Assembly (NCBI GenBank): GCA_020851655.1 | Contig: JADZCI010000311.1 | Location: 1-53,037, forward strand | DNA: 53,037 nucleotides | From: Bryobacterales bacterium | Lineage (GTDB): Bacteria; Acidobacteriota; Terriglobia; Bryobacterales; Bryobacteraceae | Direction: 5' to 3' | Part shown: positions 34,501-42,470 of the stretch, in pieces | Numbering within the stretch: position 1 is the stretch's first letter | Layout: each line of letters starts with the position of its first letter | Made by a program: the position numbers and the translations under genes | The notes under the pieces: generated by a model | The model's input: only the letters and a program-made list of their open reading frames with translations | Told to the model about the DNA's origin: nothing | Database searches by the model: none

Positions 34501-35582
34501 ATGCTGGCGTAGTTCGTGATTCCGTCTCCCAGGTTGTAGGTGGTGACCGTCGAATAGATGTTGACGCCCGGCCCGGCAATCCCAATCCAGTTTCCGTAGT
34601 TGGAGAACCAGGCTTTGGCGTTGGCTGAATCCGTCGCCGCCACGGCGACGGTGAAGTTGGAATCGCCGGGATAGAACAAGTTCGAGGAGTTGTAATTTCC
34701 CGCGGCGCAGATCACCAACACTCCGCGCTGAAAGGCATACCTCAAGGCGTCCTGCAGGTTTTGGGAATAACCGGTGCCGCCCAGGCTCATCGAGATGATC
34801 CTGGCCCCGCCATCGACGGCTGCAACAATGCCGTTCGAAATGGTCACATCGTCGCCGAAGCCCATGCCGTCGAGCGCCTTGATGACCATCAACTCGGCCG
34901 GATACGCCAGGCCGGCAACGCCGCGGGCGTTATTAGCCGCGGCGGCAATGATGCCCGCTGTATGGGTGCCGTGGCTGTGGTCGTCTTGAAATGCGCAGGC
35001 GGGCGAAGAAAGCGAAGTGTAGACCAGCGCCTTGCTGGCCGCCAGGGCGATCTGGCCGCCATCGGCGGAGTCAACGCTCGTGCCGCCCGCGTTCTTGAAG
35101 TCGGGGTGCGTACAGTCAATGCCGGTGTCGATCACGGCGACCCGGATGCGTCCCGCGCCGGCCGACGCCGCCGTCAAATAGGCGCCCGGCACCGCTGACC
35201 AGGCACTCACTGCGTCGACAATGTTCAGCGCATACTGCGAGGCAAAACTCGTATCCGACGGATTGGTGACCTGGGCCTTGCGGCGATGGTTCGGCTCGAC
35301 CCACTCGACGCCGGGATGCGCGGCAATCTTGCCCAGCAGGCTGTCGGCGTTCGCCGTCGGAACCGAGACCAGGCGCCCGCCCAAGGCGGCGGAACGTATG
35401 ATCTTCATCGAGGGATCAATCGAGTTCAGCACTGCCGCCGGCGCCGCATCGCTTCGGAACTTAACGATGTATTGTCCGGGGATGATATCGTCTCCAGGCT
35501 TGGGCGTAAACTGCTGTCCACCGAGGGCCAGAAGAGCCCATGCAAAAGGTATTAGGCCTCTGAGTATGATCGTTCGTTTCAT
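31566..35582 (-). CDS. Large secreted subtilisin-like (S8) protease with three CarboxypepD_reg domains and six C-terminal repeats
   Basis: A 1338-aa exported serine protease. In order it has a signal peptide (about 1-22), an I9-type propeptide (about 35-100, QYIVKFRSDAAP ... VEWVEPNH) and a peptidase domain (about 120-425) with catalytic D152 (VIDTGID), H204 (HGTHTAG), oxyanion N296 (CAAGN) and S365 (GTSMATP). Three carboxypeptidase-regulatory-like beta domains follow (about 432-507, 512-588, 593-668), then an Ig-like domain (about 672-747) and six repeats of about 98 aa (750-1338). The last residues are FELRPPTP, with no sorting signal or membrane anchor. All catalytic residues are intact, so it is likely active outside the cell or on its surface. 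The tail probably binds polymer or surface. It has its own terminator. Confidence 0.96.
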   Translation of the reverse strand: MKRTIILRGLIPFAWALLALGGQQFTPKPGDDIIPGQYIVKFRSDAAPAAVLNSIDPSMKIIRSAALGGRLVSVPTANADSLLGKIAAHPGVEWVEPNHRRKAQVTNPSDTSFASQYALNIVDAVSAWSAVPGAYLTAASAGAGRIRVAVIDTGIDCTHPDFKNAGGTSVDSADGGQIALAASKALVYTSLSSPACAFQDDHSHGTHTAGIIAAAANNARGVAGLAYPAELMVIKALDGMGFGDDVTISNGIVAAVDGGARIISMSLGGTGYSQNLQDALRYAFQRGVLVICAAGNYNSSNLFYPGDSNFTVAVAATDSANAKAWFSNYGNWIGIAGPGVNIYSTVTTYNLGDGITNYASMSGTSMATPYVAALAALVQMASPGLGATGTLQHIQRSATSGQAGGGWGPNLGYGVINANKAVNGIYRNAAYGSIRGQVTNAAGMPLAGAVVKAGSVTFTTSSDGLFRLANLLPGPATVTTTTSGYGADARSATVVAGADTALAINMSESSGTYTGTVTSGGVPVDGASVEVLTDGLVVAAASTSLSGEYSVTVPAGAHSVRASAFGYGTSIRTAPSLSTGGTAAINLALTPPATISGTVTDSSGAGVPNTQVLAQMSGFQRGALTNAAGEYSIPGLPAGTYQVSAGNASTTGIVVAPGASVPVNLSLGSSTVTLTPSVVVVSGGQSAQFTASGAGLPVEWTVSPALGTVSSTGLYTAPAITSPATVNIKATSLADPNLSASSAVLVNGRITLSCGSTTVTGGNNLSNCQVTLSSPAPAGGITVTLASSNPAVVNPLASISISGNKAMSIPAGSISSSTFQVATSVVASTTSVNLTASALGMTSVVTITVKPSTVMAVSLGQTSVSGGSDAISNVVWLDGPAPAGGVTIALSSSDPAAQPPSTVRVAEGSSSSNTFIITTSQVATTTVATISAALNGVTKSDNLTITASSSSVGLKKLTLSPNSMRGGSASTSNWLWLASPAPSAGATVQLSSSNPAAAGVPASVVIAPGATSASFPITTSPVAANLDVVITASAGGTSLSETLTLRAPSLSSFYVRSSSVGGGAVVPSNRLTLDGPAPAGGLAVALSSSSPLVQPPQTVMVAEGQTVSTYFDIPTSGTSTAVDVTITASSNGVERSVVLTVRPPAVSSISMSPYSVVGPNTTTANRLSIDGPAPAGGAAVALSSSDPWVSVPAIVIIPAGQTSTTFTASVDAVAVTSTATVTASLGGVSKTSSLTVRTPVLLSMYVPSTSAVGGTIVANNRVNLDGRAPAAGVTVYLTSSDPQLVPVPASVVVPAGEMSSPYFSLSTAPPSSVTVVTITATYLGMSKTDVFELRPPTP
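31569..33335 (-). repeat. Six tandem ~98-residue beta-domain repeats in the subtilase
   Basis: Each unit contains a (D/S)GPAPAGG-like turn, then VTVALSSSDPA, VPASVVVPAG, TFxITT and VTITAS-G-SKT-LTVRPP. The turns read SSPAPAGG, DGPAPAGG, ASPAPSAG, DGPAPAGG, DGPAPAGG and DGRAPAAG. The units are diverged in DNA but periodic in protein, so they are old duplications kept by selection, not a recent expansion. Confidence 0.85.
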
Positions 35583-35710
35583 TTAGTACGTCTTCCCTGT
35601 GAGTTATTAGTTTTTAAAAACCATTCCAAAAAACGAGTCCGCCGCCGACCTGCATGGGATCAGCTTATTTTTTCCTAATCGTGGAGTCCGGCACTCCACT
35701 CTTTCCGTGT

Positions 35711-36499
35711 TCAACTCACACCCATGGCCGGCGTCTCCGGCCTTCTTAGCAACAACCAAACACCAACAGCCAGCAGTCCAACCGCGATGCACTGCGTGAC
35801 GGATAGCCCGAACAGGAGAGGCGGTTGCTCGTGGAATCGAAAGAACTCCACGCCAAAGCGGGCTAGTGAATACAAAACAAGGTACAACCCAAGCTGAGAA
35901 CCCGGCTTGTACGGATGCGTTGCCCTCCGCAGCAGGGCCAGGAACACGATGAATGTCAACAAGGACTCATAAATTTGAGTCGGGTGAATCGGAATCCCTA
36001 ATGGGACCCCAACCAAAGCGTGCGCATCCGGATTGCGAAACGTCACAGCCCACGGCCGGTCACACGCCACGCCCCAGCAGCACCCGGCGGCAAAACAGCC
36101 CAACCGCCCGATGGCATGCCCCAGAGCTACTCCCGGCGCCATGACGTCCATCGTTCCTAGAATCGGCAAGTGCTTCTTTCGGATATAGAGGTATCCAAAC
36201 CCGAGTGCGGCGAGAAAACCACCGTAGTACACACCCGCCGAAAGTAAGGTGTCCCGGGAAAACAAACGCGACGGTTCAGCGAGATATTCGTCGAGATTCA
36301 TCAGCACCAGCAGGATCTTGGAGCCAGCCAGACCCACTAAGGCGCAGTAGACAGCCAGGTTGGCGATATCGTCGGCGGGCAAACCTCGCCTTTTCGCCAG
36401 CCGGATCGTGATCCACAGGCCCGCCAGGAACCCAAGCGCGACCAGAACCCCGTAGGTCGGGAGAAAGAAACCACCGATACTGATCAGCTTCGGATACAT
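35711..36499 (-). CDS. lgt: Prolipoprotein diacylglyceryl transferase
   Basis: Transfers diacylglycerol from phosphatidylglycerol to the lipobox cysteine of prolipoproteins in the inner membrane. The 262-aa protein has seven hydrophobic spans and the Lgt signature around HAIGRLGCFAAGCCWG, with YGVLVALGFLAG in the first helix and HPTQIYESL later. The essential Arg of the signature is present. It lies alone between the subtilase and a long gene-free region to its right that must hold its promoter. Confidence 0.97.
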   Translation of the reverse strand: MYPKLISIGGFFLPTYGVLVALGFLAGLWITIRLAKRRGLPADDIANLAVYCALVGLAGSKILLVLMNLDEYLAEPSRLFSRDTLLSAGVYYGGFLAALGFGYLYIRKKHLPILGTMDVMAPGVALGHAIGRLGCFAAGCCWGVACDRPWAVTFRNPDAHALVGVPLGIPIHPTQIYESLLTFIVFLALLRRATHPYKPGSQLGLYLVLYSLARFGVEFFRFHEQPPLLFGLSVTQCIAVGLLAVGVWLLLRRPETPAMGVS

Positions 36500-36743
36500 T
36501 CCGCCACTTCTATCCCGTCTGCTCCGGCACTCGCGGCCGGCGGGCTAGGAAGCGCAATGGCCGGCCACGAAAATCAACAGACTCTCCGCGGGAGGTCCAG
36601 GCAGCCTGCGCCGGAAGAGATGCCTTGATGACTCGACCCGGTTCACCGGGCCGGCCGCGCAGACGTGGCTCTCTTCCGCCGGACGTACCGTCACAGACAA
36701 ATTGCGAGCAGAATAGCACTTCAAGCCAGACCAATACTAGGAC

Positions 36744-36759
36744 TGAGGAGTACTCCTCA
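36744..36759. promoter_or_regulatory. Perfect 16-bp palindrome in the lgt upstream region
   Basis: TGAGGAGT-ACTCCTCA is perfectly symmetrical and is flanked on both sides by ACTAGGA (36737-36743 and 36762-36768). On the minus strand TTGAGG followed at 15 bp by TAGTAT could form a promoter across it. It looks like a regulator binding site, but no owner can be named. Confidence 0.5.
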
Positions 36760-36769
36760 AGACTAGGAA

Positions 36770-36798
36770 AGTACCACATCTTCTGTACTAGTGGTACT
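36770..36798. promoter_or_regulatory. Inverted repeat in the lgt upstream region
   Basis: Perfect 8-bp arms AGTACCAC and GTGGTACT around a 13-base centre (which itself contains GTACTA), 10 bp from the 16-bp palindrome. It may be a second binding site or an mRNA hairpin. Confidence 0.45.
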
Positions 36799-37019
36799 GA
36801 TGAATCAAAGATCTCCCGGGTGGCATTGCGCCGAACCACAACTCCTGCGCGCCCACTCGGTCTGTTCACGAACCAGCCCTCGACTCTCAGCAATTCGAAT
36901 TCCGCGCCCCGCCGCCGGCGGCGCCGCGCGATCCGCGCGTGCGAGCACACTGATGCCGGTTGACGTGCCGTGTGGCATAAACCTGCAAAATCAACTACTT
37001 ATAAGCTGATTCGATTGAT

Positions 37020-37433
<414 letters not shown>

Positions 37434-37435
37434 GC

Positions 37436-37999
37436 TTACAGCACCTCGCCGCGGAGCGCGAGGATATCGGAAGCGAGTTGCTTCAAGGCTTCCGGATCCG
37501 AGGAATCGTAGTAGCCGCGAATCCGGCTCTTACGATCGACCAGCACAAACCGTCCACTGTGTTCAATCCGCGGTCCACCCACCTTTCCCAGGTGAAAGGC
37601 GTCGTAGCTGAGGCGGTCGAGTTCGGACTTCGAACCGGTAAGAAAGCGCCAGCGATCGGGGTCCGCGCCATACTGGCGGGCGTAAGCCGCGAGCGCGGAA
37701 GGAGTGTCGTTGTCGGGATCGACGGTGAAGGAGACGTAGTTCACATCCGTCAAGTCCTTCAGGTCCGAATGGAGTTTCCGCATCTGCGAGGTCATGCGCG
37801 GGCACGGACCATGGCAGGTCGTAAAAATGAAGTTGGCGACCCAGACTTTTCCGTCGAGCATCTCGCTTCCAAAGGGGTCGCCCGTCTCGGAGGTGAGCTG
37901 AAACTTCGGAACGGCGCCCATGTCGGGCAACGACGACTTGAGCGCGCACCCCGGCAGCAGAGCCCCAGCGGTGGCAACTACCAACAGCGTGTTCCGCAT
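37436..37999 (-). CDS. SCO1/SenC-family copper chaperone lipoprotein
   Basis: A 187-aa thioredoxin-fold protein that delivers copper to the CuA site of cytochrome oxidase. It has a lipobox (LLPGC, Cys18), the copper-binding C-x3-C motif (TTCHGPCP) and the later conserved His (DAFHLGKVGG), as well as the FTVDPDNDTP segment. It is a periplasmic lipoprotein, and lgt nearby would modify it. It is 10 bp behind cyoE and 2 bp before DUF420. Confidence 0.95.
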   Translation of the reverse strand: MRNTLLVVATAGALLPGCALKSSLPDMGAVPKFQLTSETGDPFGSEMLDGKVWVANFIFTTCHGPCPRMTSQMRKLHSDLKDLTDVNYVSFTVDPDNDTPSALAAYARQYGADPDRWRFLTGSKSELDRLSYDAFHLGKVGGPRIEHSGRFVLVDRKSRIRGYYDSSDPEALKQLASDILALRGEVL

Positions 38000-38009
38000 T
38001 CGTTAATGT

Positions 38010-38867
38010 TTACCGGCCCAGCAGCCCGCGATCCAGAATGAGCGCGGCATAGAGCAGGGGAAGATACAGGACCGAGGCTCTCAGGACACCCCGCGCGCTG
38101 GCGTAGCTGCGCTCCAGTGCGACAGCGCGGGCCGAGCGCAGAAACCAGAGGCCGAGCAGCAGAGCGGCGCCCAGATAGAAAAACCCGCTCATACGCAAGA
38201 AGCCGGGCAGGAGGCTGACGGGAAGGAGAAGCAAGGCAAACAGAAGGATCTGCCGCGCCGTCGATCGCCCGTCGGGCTCGACAACCGGGAGCATTTGAAT
38301 TCCAGCCCGCGCGTAGTCGTCGCGGTACATCCAGGCGATGGCGTAGAAGTGCGGGAATTGCCAGAGAAAGACGATGGCAAACAGAGTCCAGGCTTCGGGT
38401 GTGAGCCGGCCGTGCGCCGCCGCATAGCCGATGAGCGGAGGCATGGCGCCGGGAAATGCGCCGACCGTGGTCGACCACCAGGTGCGCTGCTTCATCGGGG
38501 TGTAGAGGCACAGGTAGCTGGCCACGGTGGCGAAACCGATGATTGCCGCCAGCATGTTGACTCCGAACGCCAGTTCCAGCATGCCTGCGGCGACCAGGAG
38601 GAGGCCGTAGAGAAATGCGTCGCGCGGGCGAATCCTTCCGCTGGGGAGCGGACGGCGTTCCGTACGGCGCATGCGCGCATCGGCGTCCCGTTCGTACCAC
38701 TGGTTGAGTGTCGCGGTTCCCGAGGCGAGCAGCCCTGTACCAATCAACGTATGCAGGAGGACAACCCAATCGGCGGCGCCCGTCAATCCGAAGTAATACC
38801 CGATACCGGTGCTCATGAGAATGAGCCAGGTAATGCGTGGTTTGGTTAGCTCGATGTAGTCTTTCAC
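38010..38867 (-). CDS. cyoE: Protoheme IX farnesyltransferase (heme O synthase)
   Basis: Attaches a farnesyl group to heme B to make heme O. The 285-aa protein has about nine helices and the two Asp-rich prenyltransferase sites, NQWYERDADARMRRTERRPLPSG (in part) and the YRDDYARAGIQMLP loop. The GTG start at 38867 overlaps the ctaA stop (GTGA) and gives VKDYIELTKPRITWLIL, the normal N-terminus. The product feeds the CtaA-type enzyme encoded just upstream. Confidence 0.96.
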   Translation of the reverse strand: MKDYIELTKPRITWLILMSTGIGYYFGLTGAADWVVLLHTLIGTGLLASGTATLNQWYERDADARMRRTERRPLPSGRIRPRDAFLYGLLLVAAGMLELAFGVNMLAAIIGFATVASYLCLYTPMKQRTWWSTTVGAFPGAMPPLIGYAAAHGRLTPEAWTLFAIVFLWQFPHFYAIAWMYRDDYARAGIQMLPVVEPDGRSTARQILLFALLLLPVSLLPGFLRMSGFFYLGAALLLGLWFLRSARAVALERSYASARGVLRASVLYLPLLYAALILDRGLLGR

Positions 38868-39772
38868 GATACGTGACCCAACTGGGCGAGGCGCCCTGTA
38901 CTCACCGTCTTGACGCTGCCGGCATGGCGCGCCGCCTGAATGCTCATCACCACCGTCCCGGCCAGAACGACCGCGCCCAAAGCCGTGTGAGCCACCGTGA
39001 GCCACACCATCGCCAAGCCGGGCGCTGGGCTATCGGCGGTCATGACGCGGGCGGTCAAGGCAGCCACACCGAGGATCACCTGGGCGCCGGTAAGCGACAG
39101 GACCCAGATGGCGGCCTGGCGTAGCGCCTGGTTGTGCCGGAATTGCGACAGCGCCAGCGTGCACATCAACATGACCAACAGAATGACCACGGCAGCCCAC
39201 AGCACGTGAGGCAATACGCCGATGGCCCCGTGCCGGTACGCCGCGCCAAGAGCGACCTGCACGAACGCCACCGCCGCGGTTGCAAAAGACAGGCTGCGCA
39301 GCGCCGGCGTGCCTCTGTCCTGCGCCGGCGGTGGCCCGGACTTCCAGGACCGTGACGTGACGACGGCGATGGCGACGGTGACGCAGAAGAATAGTTGCGC
39401 CAGGCAGGCGTGGCTGATGCTGACCGATTTCGGCAATAGCATTTTCACCGTGAGCCCGCCCAGCACGCCTTGCGCTATGACGGCCAACAGGGCAATGGAA
39501 CTCAAATGCTTCAGCCACCGGGGTTCGTTCGAACGCCACATCCAGACCGTCAGAATGATGGTGAGGAAGCCGACAGTCGTCGCAATCATGCGGTGGCCGT
39601 GTTCGAAAAACACACCGTCTTTCATCTCCGGCATGACCTTGCCGTAGGAAAGGGGCCAGTCGGGCACGGACAATCCCGCTTCCTTGCTCACGACAGATGC
39701 TCCAGCCACGACCAGGAACAGAGTACAAATGGCAAGAACCACCGCAAACCGGTGCAGCCACAGGTCTGACAT
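38864..39772 (-). CDS. ctaA: COX15/CtaA-family heme A synthase
   Basis: Oxidises heme O to heme A for aa3-type oxidases. It is a roughly 302-aa, eight-helix membrane protein with conserved His in FFEHGHRMIAT, SISHACLAQLFF, LPHVLWAAV and TVAHTALGAVVL. It has the SVPDWPLSYGKVMP segment after helix 1, typical of the family. ATG 39772 is listed. A TTG at 39781, with AGGA five bases upstream, is a real alternative. It is first in the operon ctaA-cyoE-SCO-DUF420. No oxidase subunit genes are in the window. Confidence 0.94.
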   Translation of the reverse strand: MSDLWLHRFAVVLAICTLFLVVAGASVVSKEAGLSVPDWPLSYGKVMPEMKDGVFFEHGHRMIATTVGFLTIILTVWMWRSNEPRWLKHLSSIALLAVIAQGVLGGLTVKMLLPKSVSISHACLAQLFFCVTVAIAVVTSRSWKSGPPPAQDRGTPALRSLSFATAAVAFVQVALGAAYRHGAIGVLPHVLWAAVVILLVMLMCTLALSQFRHNQALRQAAIWVLSLTGAQVILGVAALTARVMTADSPAPGLAMVWLTVAHTALGAVVLAGTVVMSIQAARHAGSVKTVSTGRLAQLGHVS

Positions 39773-39951
39773 AAAAATCAAGAACGTCCTACGAGAAAGT
39801 TACCCAGATGGACGCGCACGCTGTACGAGCCCTTGAGAGCTATTCTACCCCCACAAGAAATTTTTCGCACATGCCAGAACCAGGTTCTTGCAAGCCGTTG
39901 AAAAAGCGCCTGCTCATGCTTGCGCTCGGCCACCGCGAAAACAGAAGCGGC

Positions 39952-40494
39952 TCAGGGCGTCCGGCAGAAATACGTGCGATGCCGCCCCGGATCCGGTTGT
40001 TCGGTATAGACCGCGAAACCGGCCTGGGCGAGCGTGTCGATGAGCGGCGCCGGCAGGAAAGTGCTGGTTAGCAGTACGATTCCACCCGGCGGCGAGGACG
40101 CGGCCAATTGGCGTATCCGGCCGATGGGATGTTCACCCATCTGGAGCATGGCGTCGGCATCCACGGTGTGCGTCACGCTGGCTTCGCGCAGCCAGTCCGG
40201 ACGCTGGCTCGGAATTTCCACCGAGAGGCGGCTATGGTCATGGTGCGCGCATCCACCGCCGGGCGTGGCTGGTTGGCCGGTGAAGTCGCGCAGTTTTCGC
40301 ACCAGGTCTTGTGTGCGGATCCCTCCGATACGCGCCGCTTGTTCGAGAGTCGCAACCCTGGCGACGGTCTTGCGCAGGATCGGGTTCTTGAGTTTGCTGA
40401 ACGCGGGCACCCACTGAATCAGAGCATCGTCGATTCCGGGGTAGGCGTCCAACAACTCGCCGATGCGCGTTTCGGGATGAATCGGGAGGCTCAC
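39952..40494 (-). CDS. DUF1858 + DUF2249 domain protein
   Basis: A 180-aa cytoplasmic protein. The N-terminal part (about 1-68) is a DUF1858/ScdA-N-like helical domain (TRIGELLDAYPGIDDALIQWVPAFSKLKNP). The C-terminal part (about 98-178) is a DUF2249/SirA-like fold (SQRPDWLREASVTHTVDADAMLQMGEHPIGRI). A linker holds CAHHDH, a possible metal site. The GTG start overlaps the stop of the DUF438/hemerythrin gene (GTGA), so the two are coupled. Both domain types occur in proteins linked to nitric-oxide and iron-sulfur damage responses. The precise role is unknown. Confidence 0.87.
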   Translation of the reverse strand: MSLPIHPETRIGELLDAYPGIDDALIQWVPAFSKLKNPILRKTVARVATLEQAARIGGIRTQDLVRKLRDFTGQPATPGGGCAHHDHSRLSVEIPSQRPDWLREASVTHTVDADAMLQMGEHPIGRIRQLAASSPPGGIVLLTSTFLPAPLIDTLAQAGFAVYTEQPDPGRHRTYFCRTP

Positions 40495-41744
40495 GGCTGG
40501 ACTTCTCCGGCGGACTCGGTGTCGTATTGCAGCAGGCGCCGTTCGCCTTCGAGTTGACGCAGCCGGGTCAGGTCCTGTGTAATTTCGAGCGTGCCCAGGT
40601 AGCGGCCGTCTTCACGCACCGCAAAGTAGCGGACGTCGACAAACCGGCCATGGAAGTTCAGCCAGAACTCGGCGGCGCTTTGCCGCCCGGCGCGAAAATC
40701 GCTCAAGATGCGGTCCACGGTGTCAACGCTCTTGGGCGGGTGGCAATGCTGCACTTTACGGCCAATGATGGCGCGGCTGCGGGGAAACACGCGGTCCGGC
40801 CCTTCGGAAAAGAACGCCACGCGGTCGTCGGCGTCCACAAACGTGATATCCACCGGCAGAGTCTTGAACACGGCGACCAACTGCTCCAGCGTCAGGACGC
40901 CGGTGGGCAGGCGGACGGCTTCCTCCTGCTTCAGCATCAAGCCTTGCCTGACGACCGATTCCGGCGGGCGGTATTCGTCGCGGGGTTCGACCAGGCACCA
41001 GCCGTAGGCCGGCGAGGCCAGCCATACACCGGCCCAATCCTCTTCGGTCAATGTATCGAGAGCCATGGGAAAGAGGATGTTCTCCTCTTTGTGGACCATC
41101 TCCTCTACGGCGTCGAGCGCGCTCTCGCCCAGGGTTTCGGCCACCATCTTCCACTCGCCCGCGGTGGCGTCTTTCTCCCGCAGCGCCGCTCCGAGATCTT
41201 TCAACAGGGCCCGGACATCGTCGTGCTTGGCCCACATCACCTTGGAGGGTCCGGTGATGCCGTGCGCCTCCAGTTTGGCGAAGAGGGTGTTCTCTTTGCG
41301 CTGGTAGTGCTTTTCAACATCCATCAGGTCGTTGAACGCCTGGCGCCAGACAAGCAATGGTTGCTCGGGAATAGTCTCTTCCGGCAGCGCCGCGACCGCC
41401 CGCATCGCCTGGCGCACTCGCAGGACTACGGACCGGATCGCTTCGTTCTCACGCCGGAAGGTGTCGATTGGATGCCCCGGAGCGACCGGGCGCGCCGGCA
41501 GTTGAACCAACACCTCCCGGGTCAGTTGCGAATGCAAGTCGCACATCGACCGGACTTCTTCGACTGGCATTCCGTCCGCCATCAATTCCTGCTCCATGGC
41601 GACAATCTCGGAGTAATCGGTCGCCTGGACGATCTCGCGGAGTTGGCTTCTCACGCTATCGGGGGAGTCACCCTGATGCAGTTTGCCGATGATGTCTTTC
41701 AGGGTTCTGACGCGGTGCGCCCGGTTGTCAATCACTTCGCTCAT
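40491..41744 (-). CDS. DUF438 + hemerythrin (HHE) + PAS sensor-like protein
   Basis: A 417-aa protein with a DUF438 domain (about 5-75, LKDIIGKLHQGDSPDSVRSQLREIV), a hemerythrin-like HHE four-helix domain (about 90-240, with His/Glu ligands in DVEKHYQRKENTLF, WAKHDDVRALL and VHKEENILFP) and a C-terminal PAS domain (about 290-410, VFKTLPVDITFVDADDRVAFFSEG ... FAVREDGRYLGTLEITQDLT). It is predicted to bind a non-heme di-iron or NO/O2 ligand and to sense redox state. There is no kinase output, so it probably signals through the coupled DUF1858/DUF2249 protein. ATG 41744 is chosen, since residues upstream are not family-like. Confidence 0.92.
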   Translation of the reverse strand: MSEVIDNRAHRVRTLKDIIGKLHQGDSPDSVRSQLREIVQATDYSEIVAMEQELMADGMPVEEVRSMCDLHSQLTREVLVQLPARPVAPGHPIDTFRRENEAIRSVVLRVRQAMRAVAALPEETIPEQPLLVWRQAFNDLMDVEKHYQRKENTLFAKLEAHGITGPSKVMWAKHDDVRALLKDLGAALREKDATAGEWKMVAETLGESALDAVEEMVHKEENILFPMALDTLTEEDWAGVWLASPAYGWCLVEPRDEYRPPESVVRQGLMLKQEEAVRLPTGVLTLEQLVAVFKTLPVDITFVDADDRVAFFSEGPDRVFPRSRAIIGRKVQHCHPPKSVDTVDRILSDFRAGRQSAAEFWLNFHGRFVDVRYFAVREDGRYLGTLEITQDLTRLRQLEGERRLLQYDTESAGEVQP

Positions 41745-41811
41745 GCGGTTCCACGATACGCCCTCCGGCGCCGCCGGGGCAGCGACCAAAGTCACAGAGC
41801 TGCCGCTCCGG

Positions 41812-41817
41812 TACAAT
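41812..41817 (+). promoter_or_regulatory. Possible -10 element just before the DUF1080 gene
   Basis: TACAAT (after CCGG) lies only 7 bases before the ATG at 41825, and the GGTACAAT context repeats that before the EamA-like gene. Transcription from it would give a leaderless message. No ribosome site is visible. This is tentative. Confidence 0.35.
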
Positions 41818-41824
41818 AACGGCC

Positions 41825-42424
41825 ATGAAACTCCGTTTGATTTTGATCGCGGGACTGTGTCTGATCGTGCCGCTGATGGGCGCCGGCAAACCCGGCAAGT
41901 GGGTGAAAATGTTCGATGGAAAGAGCATCGAAAAGTCCGGTTGGAAAGCCAACGAGAACCCCGAAAGCTGGACCGTTGAAGACGGAATGATCAAAGGCTC
42001 CAACAAGGCCAGCCACCTTTTTTGGATGAAGGAGGAGTGCGAGAACTGCGAGTTCAAAGCAGACGTCCGCATCATGGATGGTTCCAATTCGGGCATGTAC
42101 TTCCGGACGGCGTTTGGGCCGGGATTCCCGAAAGGCTACGAGGCGCAGGTCAACGCGACTCATCGCGACCCGGTCAAGACCGGCAGCCTGTACAACTTCC
42201 ACAAGAACCTGGAATCGCCTTCCAAGCCCGGCGAGTGGTTCACGCAGGACATCATCGCCGACGGCAACCACATCATCATCAAGGTCAACGGCAAGGTGAT
42301 CACCGACTACGTCGACGAGAAGAACACCTACACGAAAGGCTACCTGGCCCTTCAGCAGCACGACCCGAAGAGCACGGTGTACTACAAGAACCTGATGTTC
42401 CGGAAGCTGCCTTCGAAGAAATAA
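41825..42424 (+). CDS. Secreted single-domain DUF1080 protein
   Basis: A 199-aa exported protein with a signal peptide (LILIAGLCLIVPLMGAG) and one DUF1080 domain (WVKMFDGKSIEKSGWKANENPESWTVEDGMI in part, MDGSNSGMYFRT, GYEAQVNATH, DYVDEKNTYTKGYLALQQHD). This family includes 3-keto-disaccharide hydrolases. It is not next to an oxidoreductase here, unlike the copy at 10093. No clear ribosome site is seen before the ATG, in line with a leaderless start. It is probably co-transcribed with the DUF4097 gene 46 bp downstream. Confidence 0.93.
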   Translation: MKLRLILIAGLCLIVPLMGAGKPGKWVKMFDGKSIEKSGWKANENPESWTVEDGMIKGSNKASHLFWMKEECENCEFKADVRIMDGSNSGMYFRTAFGPGFPKGYEAQVNATHRDPVKTGSLYNFHKNLESPSKPGEWFTQDIIADGNHIIIKVNGKVITDYVDEKNTYTKGYLALQQHDPKSTVYYKNLMFRKLPSKK

Positions 42425-42470
42425 ACGAACTTTTTCGCCTGGGCGCCGTCTTTGCGGCAGGAGAGAAACC

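Larger units (their letters stand above)
36500..37019. other. 520-bp gene-free region between the cta operon and lgt
   Basis: No convincing gene was found. Short open frames on both strands have compositions rich in Arg, Ser and Pro without domain character. The middle part (about 36715-36800) is lower in GC than its surroundings and holds several palindromes. A weak inverted repeat (AAATCAA / TTGATTT) near 36987-37021 follows the DUF420 stop. The stretch should contain the end of the cta transcript and the lgt promoter. Confidence 0.7.

Noticed and set aside
36510..36963. Open frames of 146 codons (minus) and 112 codons (plus) upstream of lgt
   Set aside because: They overlap each other, lack ribosome sites and domain-like composition, and span palindromes. 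I treat the stretch as non-coding.
39782..39951. Possible tRNA or small RNA in the 170-bp gap after ctaA
   Set aside because: No cloverleaf, T-loop or CCA pattern could be built. It most likely holds the cta promoter.
40527..41819. A 430-codon open frame on the plus strand
   Set aside because: It is antisense to the DUF438/hemerythrin/PAS gene, whose protein shows clear conserved domains. The antisense product is not protein-like.
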